In this document: piece by piece, positions 10,570 to 17,978 of the stretch | Layout: each line of letters starts with the position of its first letter | How positions within the stretch are numbered: the first letter of the stretch is position 1 | Assembly: GCF_001424425.1 (NCBI RefSeq) | Contig: NZ_LMPT01000001.1 | Span: 484,137 to 548,136, forward strand | Length of the DNA: 64,000 nt | Source of the DNA: Acidovorax sp. Leaf191 | GTDB taxonomy: Bacteria; Pseudomonadota; Gammaproteobacteria; Burkholderiales; Burkholderiaceae_C | Direction: 5' to 3' | The notes under the pieces: generated by a model | Seen by the model: only the letters and a program-made list of their open reading frames with translations | What the model was told of the DNA's origin: nothing | The model's database searches: none | Translations under genes and position numbers: made by a program

Positions 10570-10688
10570 GGCGATCTCCTGCGCAAGACAACAAAAGGCA
10601 GATGTTACGCAGTCGGGGGCACGCCCTGTGTCAACAAAGGTGAATTCAGTGCTCTATCGCCCTGCGTTGCTGACTGCGCAGCGCCCTG

Positions 10689-10712
10689 GCTTCGACAGGC
10701 TCAGCCCGAACG
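10689..10712. repeat. REP-like element, copy 2 (single arm)
   Basis: A single arm CTTCGACAGGCTCAGCCCGA followed by ACGGGTGGG. It lies in the 277-base gap upstream of the YidB-like gene and downstream of the secreted M20 peptidase. Confidence 0.7.
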
Positions 10713-10749
10713 GGTGGGAGGGGTCGCCGCTATGTCCCCAACCTGCCGA

Positions 10750-10848
10750 TACTGGCGCGGCCCCAGGCCAGTGCCGCCGCGCAAGGGCCGCCCCGCCGCG
10801 CTGGCGGCGTTCCCCTTGGGGGAAGCGGCGAAGCCGCTCAGGGGGGCT
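10750..10848. repeat. Short copy of the long compound repeat
   Basis: Contains ACTGGCGCGGCC, then CGCGCAAGGGCCGCCCCGCC, then GCGCTGGCGG and a CCCCTTGGGGG / CCGCTCAGGGGGG end. The first ~60 bases match the copy at 24411-24608 closely; the middle of that longer copy is missing here. It abuts the 3' end of the M20 peptidase gene. Confidence 0.7.
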
Positions 10849-12211
10849 ACCTTTTCTGCCGCTTTTCCAAAAGCGGTTCGCTCACGCCTTGCACACCCAC
10901 CAGGCCCAGCACCGTCACCAGCGAGGTCTGCGCGCCCTTCCAGGCGTCGGTCAGGTCGATCCACTCCGACAGCGCATGAAAGCCGCCCGTCTTGCCCCCG
11001 CCCCCGATCACGATGGCCGGGATGCCCAGCGACATCGGCACATTGGCATCGGTGCTGGCACCGCCCAGCACCGTGGTGCGGCCGAACGCGGTGTTGGCGC
11101 GCACGGCGGCCTCCACGATCACCGAGTCCGCCGCGGTGCGGCCACCCGGCCGGTCGCCGATGAGCTTGGTCGATGCCGACAGCGTGTTCACGCTCCAGCG
11201 CGCGTTCTCTTCCGCCACGGCGGCGTCGATGGCCGACAGCACCTGCTTTTCGGTGGCCAGCAGCGGCGCCATCTCGTCGGAGCGGATGTCCACCGCCATG
11301 CGCGCATCGGGCGCAATGGTGTTCACCGACGTGCCGCCGCCCACCGTGCCCACGGTGAAGGTGGTCTTGGGTGTGGCGGGCGTGCGGATCTCGGCGATCT
11401 TGGCGATCGCGCGGCCCATGCCGTGAATGGCACTGGGCACCTGGCCGAAGGCCGCGTAGCTGTGGCCGCCGGGGCCCTTGAAGGTCACCTCGTGGCGGTG
11501 GCTGCCCGTGCCCAGCACCAGCACCGTGCCGTCGGGCGCGGGCTCCAGCGCCACCATGCCGTCGATGTCCAGGTGCTCCTTGAACAGGTGCTTCATGCCG
11601 CGCAGGTTGCCCAGCTCTTCCTCGCCCACATTGCCGACGAACACCAGGTCGCCCACGGTGGCGATCTTCTGGTCGTTCAGCACCTTGAGCCACGACAACA
11701 GCACGGCCAGGCCGCGCGTGTTGTCCGAAATGCCGGGCGCGTACAGCTTGCCGTCACGCTCCTTGACCTTCACGTCGGTGCCGGCCGGGAACACCGTGTC
11801 CAGGTGCGCCGAGATCACGAGCTTGGGGCCGTGGCCCGTGCCCTTGCGGATGCCCACCACGTTGCCTTCGGCGTCGATGGCGGCACTCATCAGGCCCAGG
11901 GCCTTCAGGCGCGCGAGGAACGCCTCGGCGCGCTTTTGCTCCTTGAACGGCGGCGCCTCGATCTCGGTCAGCATCTTGAGGTCTTCGGTCGCGCGGTCAT
12001 GGTCGGCCTTGACGGCGTCGAGCAGGCGTGCGACCTGCGGCGCGGCCATGAGCTGGGTGTAGGCCTTGTCCACCGCCGGGCGCAGCGTGGTGGGCGTGGG
12101 CGCGACGGCGCCCTGGGCATGGGCGGCCACGGGGCCGAGCAGCGCGGCAGCGGCCAGGGCCGCGGCGCCAGCCAGGGGAGTGAAGCGAAGGGTGCGGGCA
12201 GGGTTCTTCAT
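10847..12211 (-). CDS. Exported M20/M25/M40-family metallopeptidase
   Basis: The 454-residue protein has a signal peptide (MKNPARTLRF... cleaved near AHA-QG). The peptidase motifs are VISAHLDTVFPAG (metal His and catalytic Asp), APGISDNTRGLAVLL (bridging Asp), NVGEEELGNLRG (catalytic Glu pair) and a dimerisation domain with PGGHSYAAFG. The pattern is like PepT/M20 di- or tripeptidases but periplasmic. The ATG at 12211 was chosen because the signal peptide begins there. It is divergent from a LysR gene, which may control it. Confidence 0.92.
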   Translation of the reverse strand: MKNPARTLRFTPLAGAAALAAAALLGPVAAHAQGAVAPTPTTLRPAVDKAYTQLMAAPQVARLLDAVKADHDRATEDLKMLTEIEAPPFKEQKRAEAFLARLKALGLMSAAIDAEGNVVGIRKGTGHGPKLVISAHLDTVFPAGTDVKVKERDGKLYAPGISDNTRGLAVLLSWLKVLNDQKIATVGDLVFVGNVGEEELGNLRGMKHLFKEHLDIDGMVALEPAPDGTVLVLGTGSHRHEVTFKGPGGHSYAAFGQVPSAIHGMGRAIAKIAEIRTPATPKTTFTVGTVGGGTSVNTIAPDARMAVDIRSDEMAPLLATEKQVLSAIDAAVAEENARWSVNTLSASTKLIGDRPGGRTAADSVIVEAAVRANTAFGRTTVLGGASTDANVPMSLGIPAIVIGGGGKTGGFHALSEWIDLTDAWKGAQTSLVTVLGLVGVQGVSEPLLEKRQKR

Positions 12212-12338
12212 GGTCAGACAAAAGAGGGCGAGACAAGGGATGCAGGCCAGCATGGCTTCATCGATGAAGCCCGTGGCACAGCACAAAATGCCATGCAATT
12301 GTTGGACCGATTCGCACCCGCCGGTTCTGCTTTAATCT

Positions 12339-12358
12339 GCCGAGCCGGCAGTTTTTCT
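12339..12358 (+). terminator. Terminator-like hairpin just upstream of a LysR start codon
   Basis: CTGCCG-AGC-CGGCAG followed by TTTTT: a perfect 6-bp GC stem, 3-base loop and T-tract, ending 14 bases before the ATG at 12372. By form it is an intrinsic terminator. By position it could attenuate expression of the LysR gene, or it may be upstream of the real start site. Confidence 0.5.
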
Positions 12359-12371
12359 TACACCTCATCGC

Positions 12372-13277
12372 ATGCGCCACCACATCCCCAGCACTCGCGC
12401 CCTGCTCGTCTTCGACGCCGTGGCGCGCCACCACGGCGTGAGCAAGGCCGCCGAAGAGCTGTGCATCACCCACAGCGCCGTCAGCCAGCAGCTGCGCCTG
12501 CTCGAAGGGCAGCTCGGCCTGCAGCTGGTGCAGCGCGGCGCGCGCGGCTCCACGCTCACCGACGTGGGTCGCCGCTACCACGCGCAGATCGTGGGCGACC
12601 TGCTGCGCCTGCAGAACCACACGCTCGAAGCCATGGCCCAGCGGCCCGACGGCGCGCGGCTGCTGGTGGGCTGCGTGCCCGTGTTCGCCGAGCGCTGGCT
12701 GCTGCCGCGCCTGCCCACCTTCCTGGCCGCGCACAAGGCCTGCAGCCTGCACCTGCAGGTCTACCCCACGCACACCTACATGCAGGAGGTACCGTTCGAC
12801 GTGGCCGTGCAGTACAGCGATGCGGCCTGGCCCGGCGCGCAGCCCGTGCCGCTGATGAGCGAGGTCTGCGTGGCGGTGTGCGCACCCGCGTCGCGCCACC
12901 GCCGCGCCATGGAGCGCAAGGACTTCCGCGCCGTGCCGCTGCTGCAGCTGAGCTCGCGGCTGGGCGCGTGGGACGCATGGTTCAGCCGCGCCGGCATCAC
13001 CCGCGTGCCCGCGCACAGCCTGGGCGGCCACCGCTTCGATCTGTTCTCCATGCTGGTCGAGGCCGTGCGCGCCGACCTGGGCGTGGGCCTGGTGCCGCGC
13101 TACTTCGTGGAGCGCGAGCTGCAGTCGGGCGAGCTGGTGCTGGCCCACCCGCACCACGACAGCGACGCGCGCGGCTACAGCCTCTTCGTGGCGCAGGACC
13201 GGCGGGAGGACGCGGCCGTCGATGCCTTCGTGCAGTGGCTCATGGCCGCGGTGCAGGACCGGGGCCGGACGGGATAG
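12372..13277 (+). CDS. LysR-family regulator, GcvA-like
   Basis: The 301-residue protein has an N-terminal winged HTH (TRALLVFDAVARHHGVSKAA then CITHSAVSQQLRLLE) and a periplasmic-binding-protein-like effector domain with the GcvA-subgroup features: PRLPTFLAAHK, PFDVAVQYSDAAWPG and a WDAWF block near residue 205. It is divergent from the secreted M20 peptidase gene across a 160-base gap and probably controls it. Its 3' end overlaps the convergent MFS gene by 38 bases. A terminator-like hairpin lies 14 bases before its ATG. Confidence 0.92.
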   Translation: MRHHIPSTRALLVFDAVARHHGVSKAAEELCITHSAVSQQLRLLEGQLGLQLVQRGARGSTLTDVGRRYHAQIVGDLLRLQNHTLEAMAQRPDGARLLVGCVPVFAERWLLPRLPTFLAAHKACSLHLQVYPTHTYMQEVPFDVAVQYSDAAWPGAQPVPLMSEVCVAVCAPASRHRRAMERKDFRAVPLLQLSSRLGAWDAWFSRAGITRVPAHSLGGHRFDLFSMLVEAVRADLGVGLVPRYFVERELQSGELVLAHPHHDSDARGYSLFVAQDRREDAAVDAFVQWLMAAVQDRGRTG

Positions 13278-14487
13278 CGCGCCGGCGCTGCACCGCCAGC
13301 CAGGCGAGCGCCAGGCCCGTGACCGCCATCGGCGCGAGCGTGCCGGCATTGAGCAGCGCCCAGCCCTGCGTGGTGACCAGCACGCCCGACGCGAACGAGC
13401 TCATCGCCAGCGTGCCGAACACGCAGAAATTGATGGCGGCCTGCGCGCGGTCCTTCTCTTCGGGCCGGTAGGCCGTCATCGACAGGGTGGTGGCGCCGGT
13501 GAAAAGAAAATTCCAGCCCACGCCCAGCAGAAACAGCGCAATGCCGAAGTGGTGCAGCTCGATGCCCATCAGCGCCACGGCCACGCAGGCGAGGTTGAGC
13601 AGCACGCCCGCGCCCATGATGGGCAGCACGCCCAGGCGCTTGATGAGGTGGCCGGTGACAAAGCCCGGCGCGAACATGCCGATCACATGCCACTCCAGCA
13701 CCAGCGCCGAGTCGTTGAAGCCGAAGCCGCACACCTGCATCGCCAGCGGTGTGGCGGCCATGAGCAGGTTCATCACGCCATAGCCCAGCGCGGCTCCCAG
13801 GATGGCCACCACGAACACCGGCTGTCGCATCAGCTCGGACAGCGGCCTGCCGTGTACGGGCTGGCCAGCGGCGTCGCGCGGCGCAGCGCGTGGCGCGAAC
13901 CGTATCGCGGCCATGCACAGCATCGACAGCAGCGCCACCCCCATGAGAGCGACATAGGCGCCCGCAAACGGTACGGGAAACAGCGTGCGCGTGGCGCTGG
14001 CCAGGTTGGGCCCGGCCACCGCGCCCAGCAGGCCCCCGGCCAGTACCAGCGACACGGCCTTTTCGCGGTAGTCCGGCGCGGTCAGCTCGGCAGCCGCAAA
14101 GCGGTACAGGCTGCCGTTGGCGCTGTAGTACCCCGCCACCAAGGTGGCCGCGCACAGCATCCAGAAGTGGGCCTGGAAGGCCGCCCACGCGCACAGCCCG
14201 CACGACACCACGGCCACGGCCAGCCCGATCTGGAACGACGCCCGCCGCCCCCAGCGCGCCTGCGTGCGCGCCACCAGCGGGGTGGAGAGTGCGGCACCCA
14301 CCACGTAGCCCATCACGGGCAGCGTGGCCATCCAGCCGAAGGGCGCCAGCTGCAGCCCCACCAGACCATTGATGGCGATGAAGACGACGTTGTTGGTCAG
14401 GAAAAGGCCCTGGCACAGGGCCAGCAGCCACAGGTTCTTGTTCACGGTGATGGAGGGGGCGAGGGAGGGGTCGGGCGCAGACCGCAC
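13240..14487 (-). CDS. MFS transporter
   Basis: The 415-residue protein has twelve hydrophobic segments in two groups of six, split by a cytoplasmic loop with RFAPRAAPRDAAGQPVHGRP around residues 195-215. The family motif between segments 2 and 3 is present in weak form (LVARTQARWGRR). The organisation resembles YfcJ/YhhS or cyanate-permease-like single-gene exporters. The start is uncertain: GTG at 14487, or a GTG at about 14445 giving MNKNLWLLAL. No substrate clue is visible. It converges on the LysR gene. Confidence 0.88.
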   Translation of the reverse strand: MRSAPDPSLAPSITVNKNLWLLALCQGLFLTNNVVFIAINGLVGLQLAPFGWMATLPVMGYVVGAALSTPLVARTQARWGRRASFQIGLAVAVVSCGLCAWAAFQAHFWMLCAATLVAGYYSANGSLYRFAAAELTAPDYREKAVSLVLAGGLLGAVAGPNLASATRTLFPVPFAGAYVALMGVALLSMLCMAAIRFAPRAAPRDAAGQPVHGRPLSELMRQPVFVVAILGAALGYGVMNLLMAATPLAMQVCGFGFNDSALVLEWHVIGMFAPGFVTGHLIKRLGVLPIMGAGVLLNLACVAVALMGIELHHFGIALFLLGVGWNFLFTGATTLSMTAYRPEEKDRAQAAINFCVFGTLAMSSFASGVLVTTQGWALLNAGTLAPMAVTGLALAWLAVQRRRAIPSGPGPAPRP

Positions 14488-14650
14488 CGGATCGAACCCA
14501 GGCGCAGGGCCCTGGCATTGTGCACGCCGGCGGATGAGGATCAGCCAGCGTGCAGCGCCCCGTGGGTAAGGTGGCGGCCAGTGCTTGAAACTCCGGCTTG
14601 CTGCGGGGCGCTTTCGCCGTCGTCCGTCATGCCGTCTCGACTGGCCGCGC

Positions 14651-14704
14651 CTGAACCTGCCGAAGCCTTGCGCCGCGCTTCGACAGGCTCAGCGTGAACG
14701 GTGG
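14651..14704. repeat. REP-like palindromic element, copy 3
   Basis: CTGAACCTGCCGAAGCCTTG on one side and GCTTCGACAGGCTCAGCGTG on the other, ending AACGGTGGG. It lies between the MFS and YedK-like genes. Confidence 0.75.
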
Positions 14705-14769
14705 GTGGGGTGAGGTTGGGTTCGGCGAGGTTCAGCGGGGTGCAACGGCAACCGGGGCCGCACTGAGCT

Positions 14770-15588
14770 TCAGCCCAGCCACCCCTTGGGCACCTTGTCC
14801 GCCTTCTTCTCCACCGGGTTGGCCGTGAGCCACTGCGGCGCGTACTGGCGCATGAACTCCTTGGCCTTGTCCTGCCGGGCCGTGAGCCAGGCGTCGTAGG
14901 CGCCTTCGTTCAGGATGGCGGGCATGCTCTTTTCGCTGCCGGGCTGCTGGTAGCGGTGCAGCAGCGCGTGGTTGTTGGCGTTCACGGTGAGCAGGCAGTA
15001 GCTCACGATGACTTCGCCGTCGCTGCCCTGCCAGCGCGCCCACAGGCCCGCCACGCCCATGGGCTTGCCGTCCACGCGCGAGATGCGGGTGGGCAGGGTC
15101 TTGCCGGCGCGGTAGTCGTCTTCGTAGAACGCCTGCATGGGCACGATGCAGCGCTGGCCCTTGAGCCACGCGTCGCGGAACGCGGTGCCGGTGGAGGCGA
15201 GGTCGGACTTGGCATTGACCAGCTTGGGCGCGCGCAGCTTCGCGTCGGATGCGGACTTGACCCAGTGCGGCACCAGGCCCCATTGCGCAGGCACGAACAC
15301 GCGGGTGGTCGCAGGGGTGGCTGCGGCAGTGCCTTGGCCGGGGGCGGTTGCCTCTGCCTCGGCAGCGGCAGCTTCCGCGTCCTGGGCGCTGTCGCCGGGG
15401 GCCTCGACGGCGGCGGCGGTGGTCGCTGCAGCAGGGTTGGCAATGGCGGCGGCGGTGGCGGCGTGGACGATGAAGCCCCCGGGCTTGCGCGGCCACAGGT
15501 GGCGCTCGCCGGGATCGGCGGGGGGCTCCACGGCGAACGCCTCGCGGTAGGTGTCGGCGGGGTGCAGGGTTTCGTAGTGCGTGCTCAT
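14770..15588 (-). CDS. SOS-response-associated peptidase family (YedK/HMCES) homologue lacking Cys2
   Basis: YedK/HMCES proteins form a covalent crosslink to abasic sites in single-stranded DNA through the residue-2 Cys exposed after Met removal. The 272-residue protein starts MSTHYETLHPADTY, where family members start MCTHY or MCGRY; codon 2 is AGC (Ser), one base from TGC. Other active-site positions look retained: Asn in LVNAKSDL (about 125), Glu in AFYEDD (about 156) and a His before SMPAIL (about 211). Residues ~43-95 are an Ala/Glu/Thr-rich insertion absent from ordinary members. The start is supported by alignment of THYE with the family N-terminus. It is probably crosslink-deficient or altered in mechanism. 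Confidence 0.88.
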   Translation of the reverse strand: MSTHYETLHPADTYREAFAVEPPADPGERHLWPRKPGGFIVHAATAAAIANPAAATTAAAVEAPGDSAQDAEAAAAEAEATAPGQGTAAATPATTRVFVPAQWGLVPHWVKSASDAKLRAPKLVNAKSDLASTGTAFRDAWLKGQRCIVPMQAFYEDDYRAGKTLPTRISRVDGKPMGVAGLWARWQGSDGEVIVSYCLLTVNANNHALLHRYQQPGSEKSMPAILNEGAYDAWLTARQDKAKEFMRQYAPQWLTANPVEKKADKVPKGWLG

Positions 15589-15621
15589 GGTGCGATGGTA
15601 CCGGGCTGGGCCGAGGTTTCC

Positions 15622-15678
15622 ATTAAAAATGCCCGCTACCGCTGAATTGGCAAGCGCGGGTAGCTATCAAAAAAGGAG
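15622..15678. repeat. Dispersed ~60-bp repeat, copy 2
   Basis: AAAAATGCCCGCTACCGCTG, AATTGGCAAGCGCGGGTAGC and TATCAAAAAAGGAG. It is in the opposite orientation to the copy at 3898 and lies directly upstream of the YedK-like gene. Confidence 0.8.
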
Positions 15679-15714
15679 TGCCTTTGCGCGGCCAAGTGAT
15701 GGAGCTGTGAAGCG

Positions 15715-15746
15715 GTGGAGCTGTGGAGCTGTGGAGCTGTGGAGCT
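15715..15746. repeat. Tandem 8-bp repeat (GTGGAGCT x4)
   Basis: Four perfect copies of GTGGAGCT in a row, preceded by a degenerate copy ATGGAGCT at 15700. The array lies in the gap between the YedK-like gene and the diguanylate cyclase, outside any supported gene. Confidence 0.85.
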
Positions 15747-15805
15747 GCGGCACCGGTGGCCCGCCTTAAGCACCTTGGCGCCTGCCTGGCCGTGGCCACC
15801 GGTGC

Positions 15806-15839
15806 GCCTTTAGGCGCTCAGGCGCGGGCGCCTAAAGGC
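15806..15839 (-). other. 12-bp perfect hairpin overlapping the diguanylate cyclase stop codon
   Basis: GCCTTTAGGCGC (15806-15817) pairs with GCGCCTAAAGGC (15828-15839) across a 10-base loop that contains the TGA stop. There is no T-tract after it on the minus strand, so it is not a standard intrinsic terminator. It may protect the transcript 3' end. Confidence 0.5.
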
Positions 15840-17020
15840 TGGCCGGGGCCTTTGCCGCTGGCACGCGGGTGGATCGGGGCGACGACGATGCGGTTGCGCC
15901 CGAGCGACTTGGCGGTGTACAGCGCCTGGTCGGCGCGCTCCAGCGTCAGCTCCACCGTGTCGCCCGGCAGGTGCAGCGCCAGGCCGGCCGACAGCGTCAT
16001 GTGCAGGCTGCCCGAGGGGTGCGGGATCTCCATGCCGGCCACCGCCAGGCGCACGCGTTCGAGCAGTTCGCGCGCGTCGTCGCTCTGGGTGTCGGACAGC
16101 AGCAGCACGAATTCTTCGCCGCCCCAGCGGCCCAGCACGTCGGTGTCGCGCACGCTGGCCCGCACCACGCCGGCAAAGGCCTGCAGCGCGCGGTCGCCGG
16201 TGGCGTGGCCGTGGCTGTCGTTGATGCGCTTGAAGTGGTCGATGTCCAGCTCGGCCAGCAGCATGGGGCGGCCGCTGCGCAGGCTGCGGCGGTGCTCCAG
16301 GTCCATCAGGTCCTGCATGGCGCGGCGGTTGGGCAGGCCGGTGAGTTCGTCGCGCGTGGCCAGCTCGCGGTTCACGGCCAGGGCCTGGGCCAGCGCTTGG
16401 CGCTGCTCGCTCAGCCGCGCGCGGATGCGCTGGATGCGCAGGTTCAGCGCAATGCTGCCACCCAGCACGATGAGCACCATGAGCGCGTAGGCCGTGTCCA
16501 GGTAGCCGAAGGGAGAGGTGCTGAAGCGCGTGGTGGCCGCCACCGCGCAGCTGAAGGCCAGCAGCGCGTACACGCCGATGCCGATCACCTCCGCCACGCT
16601 GAGGCCGAAGGTGCCGAAGAACAGGATCATGGCCAGCACGCTGGGCACGATGCCCCGCGCTTCGCCGGCCAGCACGTACGCCACGGCGCCGCTGGTGATG
16701 GTCCAGACCATCTGCGGTACGGTCAGGGAAGGGTCGGCCAGGCGCGCTGTGTGGCCGGATCGGATGAAAGCGGTCATCACGGCCAGCCCACCCACCGAGA
16801 TGGCGGCCCACCACTGCACGGCGGGCGCATTCGTCGCGTCGCTGGCCCCGGCCACCAGCAGCATCACGCCCGAACTGGCGCTCATCAGCACCAGCGCGAG
16901 CAGCGCCACGCTCATCAGCGTGCGCCGACGGGGGTCGGTGGAGAGAACCACGTCCCTCAAGCGTTTCCAGCGTGACGGTGCGCGCAAATCGAAGCTCCTG
17001 ATGGACCAATCACCGCGCAA
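15818..17020 (-). CDS. Membrane-bound diguanylate cyclase (GGEEF, with I-site)
   Basis: The 400-residue protein has about five to six hydrophobic segments (residues ~35-195), a coiled-coil signalling helix (LRIQRIRARLSEQRQALAQA) and a C-terminal GGDEF domain: RDELTGLPNRRAM, LDIDHFKRINDSHGH and the active loop GGEEF at residues 300-304. RDTD five residues before it is the RxxD inhibitory site, so feedback inhibition by c-di-GMP is expected. The sensor domain is unrelated by eye to that of the cyclase at 4985, which suggests different inputs. A stem-loop covers the stop codon. Confidence 0.93.
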   Translation of the reverse strand: MRGDWSIRSFDLRAPSRWKRLRDVVLSTDPRRRTLMSVALLALVLMSASSGVMLLVAGASDATNAPAVQWWAAISVGGLAVMTAFIRSGHTARLADPSLTVPQMVWTITSGAVAYVLAGEARGIVPSVLAMILFFGTFGLSVAEVIGIGVYALLAFSCAVAATTRFSTSPFGYLDTAYALMVLIVLGGSIALNLRIQRIRARLSEQRQALAQALAVNRELATRDELTGLPNRRAMQDLMDLEHRRSLRSGRPMLLAELDIDHFKRINDSHGHATGDRALQAFAGVVRASVRDTDVLGRWGGEEFVLLLSDTQSDDARELLERVRLAVAGMEIPHPSGSLHMTLSAGLALHLPGDTVELTLERADQALYTAKSLGRNRIVVAPIHPRASGKGPGQPLGARA

Positions 17021-17138
17021 GGCACGGAGCAGCAGGCCGCCCCGGGAGGGCCTGGGCCTGACGTCGTTTCATTCTAGGCCTCGGCCTGCGGGGCGTACAG
17101 GCCCACAGGGCGGGATGACGCGGGGTGCGGGTGGCCGC

Positions 17139-17903
17139 CTACAGGGTGAGCGCGGCCAGGGCGGCCAGTGGCGCCGTTTCGGCCCGCAGCACGCGCGGCC
17201 CGAGCGTGGTGGGGGCAAAGCCATGCTGCAGTGCAAGATCTTCCTCGGCGGCGCTGAGCCCACCCTCGGGGCCCGACAGGAAGACCAAGGCCCGTTCTTC
17301 GCTCCCCGGCTCGATGGCGCCGCGCAGGGGTGCCGTGCCGGCGCGCAGCGACAGCAGCAGGCGCTGCGCACCCGCGGGTGCGCCGGCCAGGCCCGTGGCC
17401 GCGCCCTGCGCGCGCACCCACCCGGCCAGGTCGACCGCGTCATGCACCACGGGCACGCGGTTGCGGCCGCACTGCTCGCAGGCGGCCACGGCCACGGCCT
17501 GCCAGTGGGCGAGCTTCTTCTCGGCGCGCTCGCCCTTGAGCTTGAGCACGCTGCGCTCGGCCACCAGCGGGGTGATGCTGGCCACGCCGAGCTCGGTGGC
17601 TTTCTCCACCAGCCAGTCCATGCGCTCGTTGGCGGTGATGCCCGCCAGCAGGTGCACGGCGCGCGGTGCCTCGCGCTCGACGGCGTGGTGCGCGCCCACC
17701 ACCACGCGCACGTCGCTGCGGCCCATGCGCAGCACGGTGGCGTCGAACTCTCCGCCGGGGTCGCCCGCGCCCTGCCCGCCATGGAACAGCGTGATGCCGT
17801 CACCCGGCTGCAGGCGCAGCACCTGCACATGGCGCGCGGCGCCGGGGGGCAGGTCCAGTTCGGCCCCGGTGATCAGGACCTCCGGGCAATGGAAACGGGG
17901 CAT
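17139..17903 (-). CDS. rsmE: 16S rRNA (uracil(1498)-N(3))-methyltransferase RsmE
   Basis: RsmE methylates U1498 of 16S rRNA in the 30S subunit. The 254-residue protein begins MPRFHCPE. It has the N-terminal PUA-like part (ARHVQVLRLQPGDGITLFHG), the SPOUT-domain start with MDWLVEKATELGVASITPL and ERSVLKL, and the C-terminal knot motif FLSGPEGGLSAAEEDLA with LGPRVLRAETA. Length is normal. It follows amgK on the same strand with a 75-base gap that contains a ~60-bp repeat, whose edge touches the start codon. Confidence 0.96.
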   Translation of the reverse strand: MPRFHCPEVLITGAELDLPPGAARHVQVLRLQPGDGITLFHGGQGAGDPGGEFDATVLRMGRSDVRVVVGAHHAVEREAPRAVHLLAGITANERMDWLVEKATELGVASITPLVAERSVLKLKGERAEKKLAHWQAVAVAACEQCGRNRVPVVHDAVDLAGWVRAQGAATGLAGAPAGAQRLLLSLRAGTAPLRGAIEPGSEERALVFLSGPEGGLSAAEEDLALQHGFAPTTLGPRVLRAETAPLAALAALTL

Positions 17904-17963
17904 ATGCTATTAATTTGGTAGCTGCTGGCGCTTGCTGGATGAGCGGCAGAGGCTGTTTTGATG
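17904..17963. repeat. Dispersed ~60-bp repeat, copy 3
   Basis: ATGCTATTAATTTGGTAGCT, GCTGGCGCTTGCTGGATGAG, then CGGCAGAGGCTGTTTTGATG. It fills the amgK-rsmE gap. Confidence 0.82.
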
Positions 17964-17978
17964 GTGAGAGCGGCTGGC

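Noticed and set aside
10310-13471. A very long plus-strand frame from the YidB-like gene to the MFS gene
   Set aside because: It runs antisense through the M20 peptidase and out of frame with LysR; a product of GC bias.
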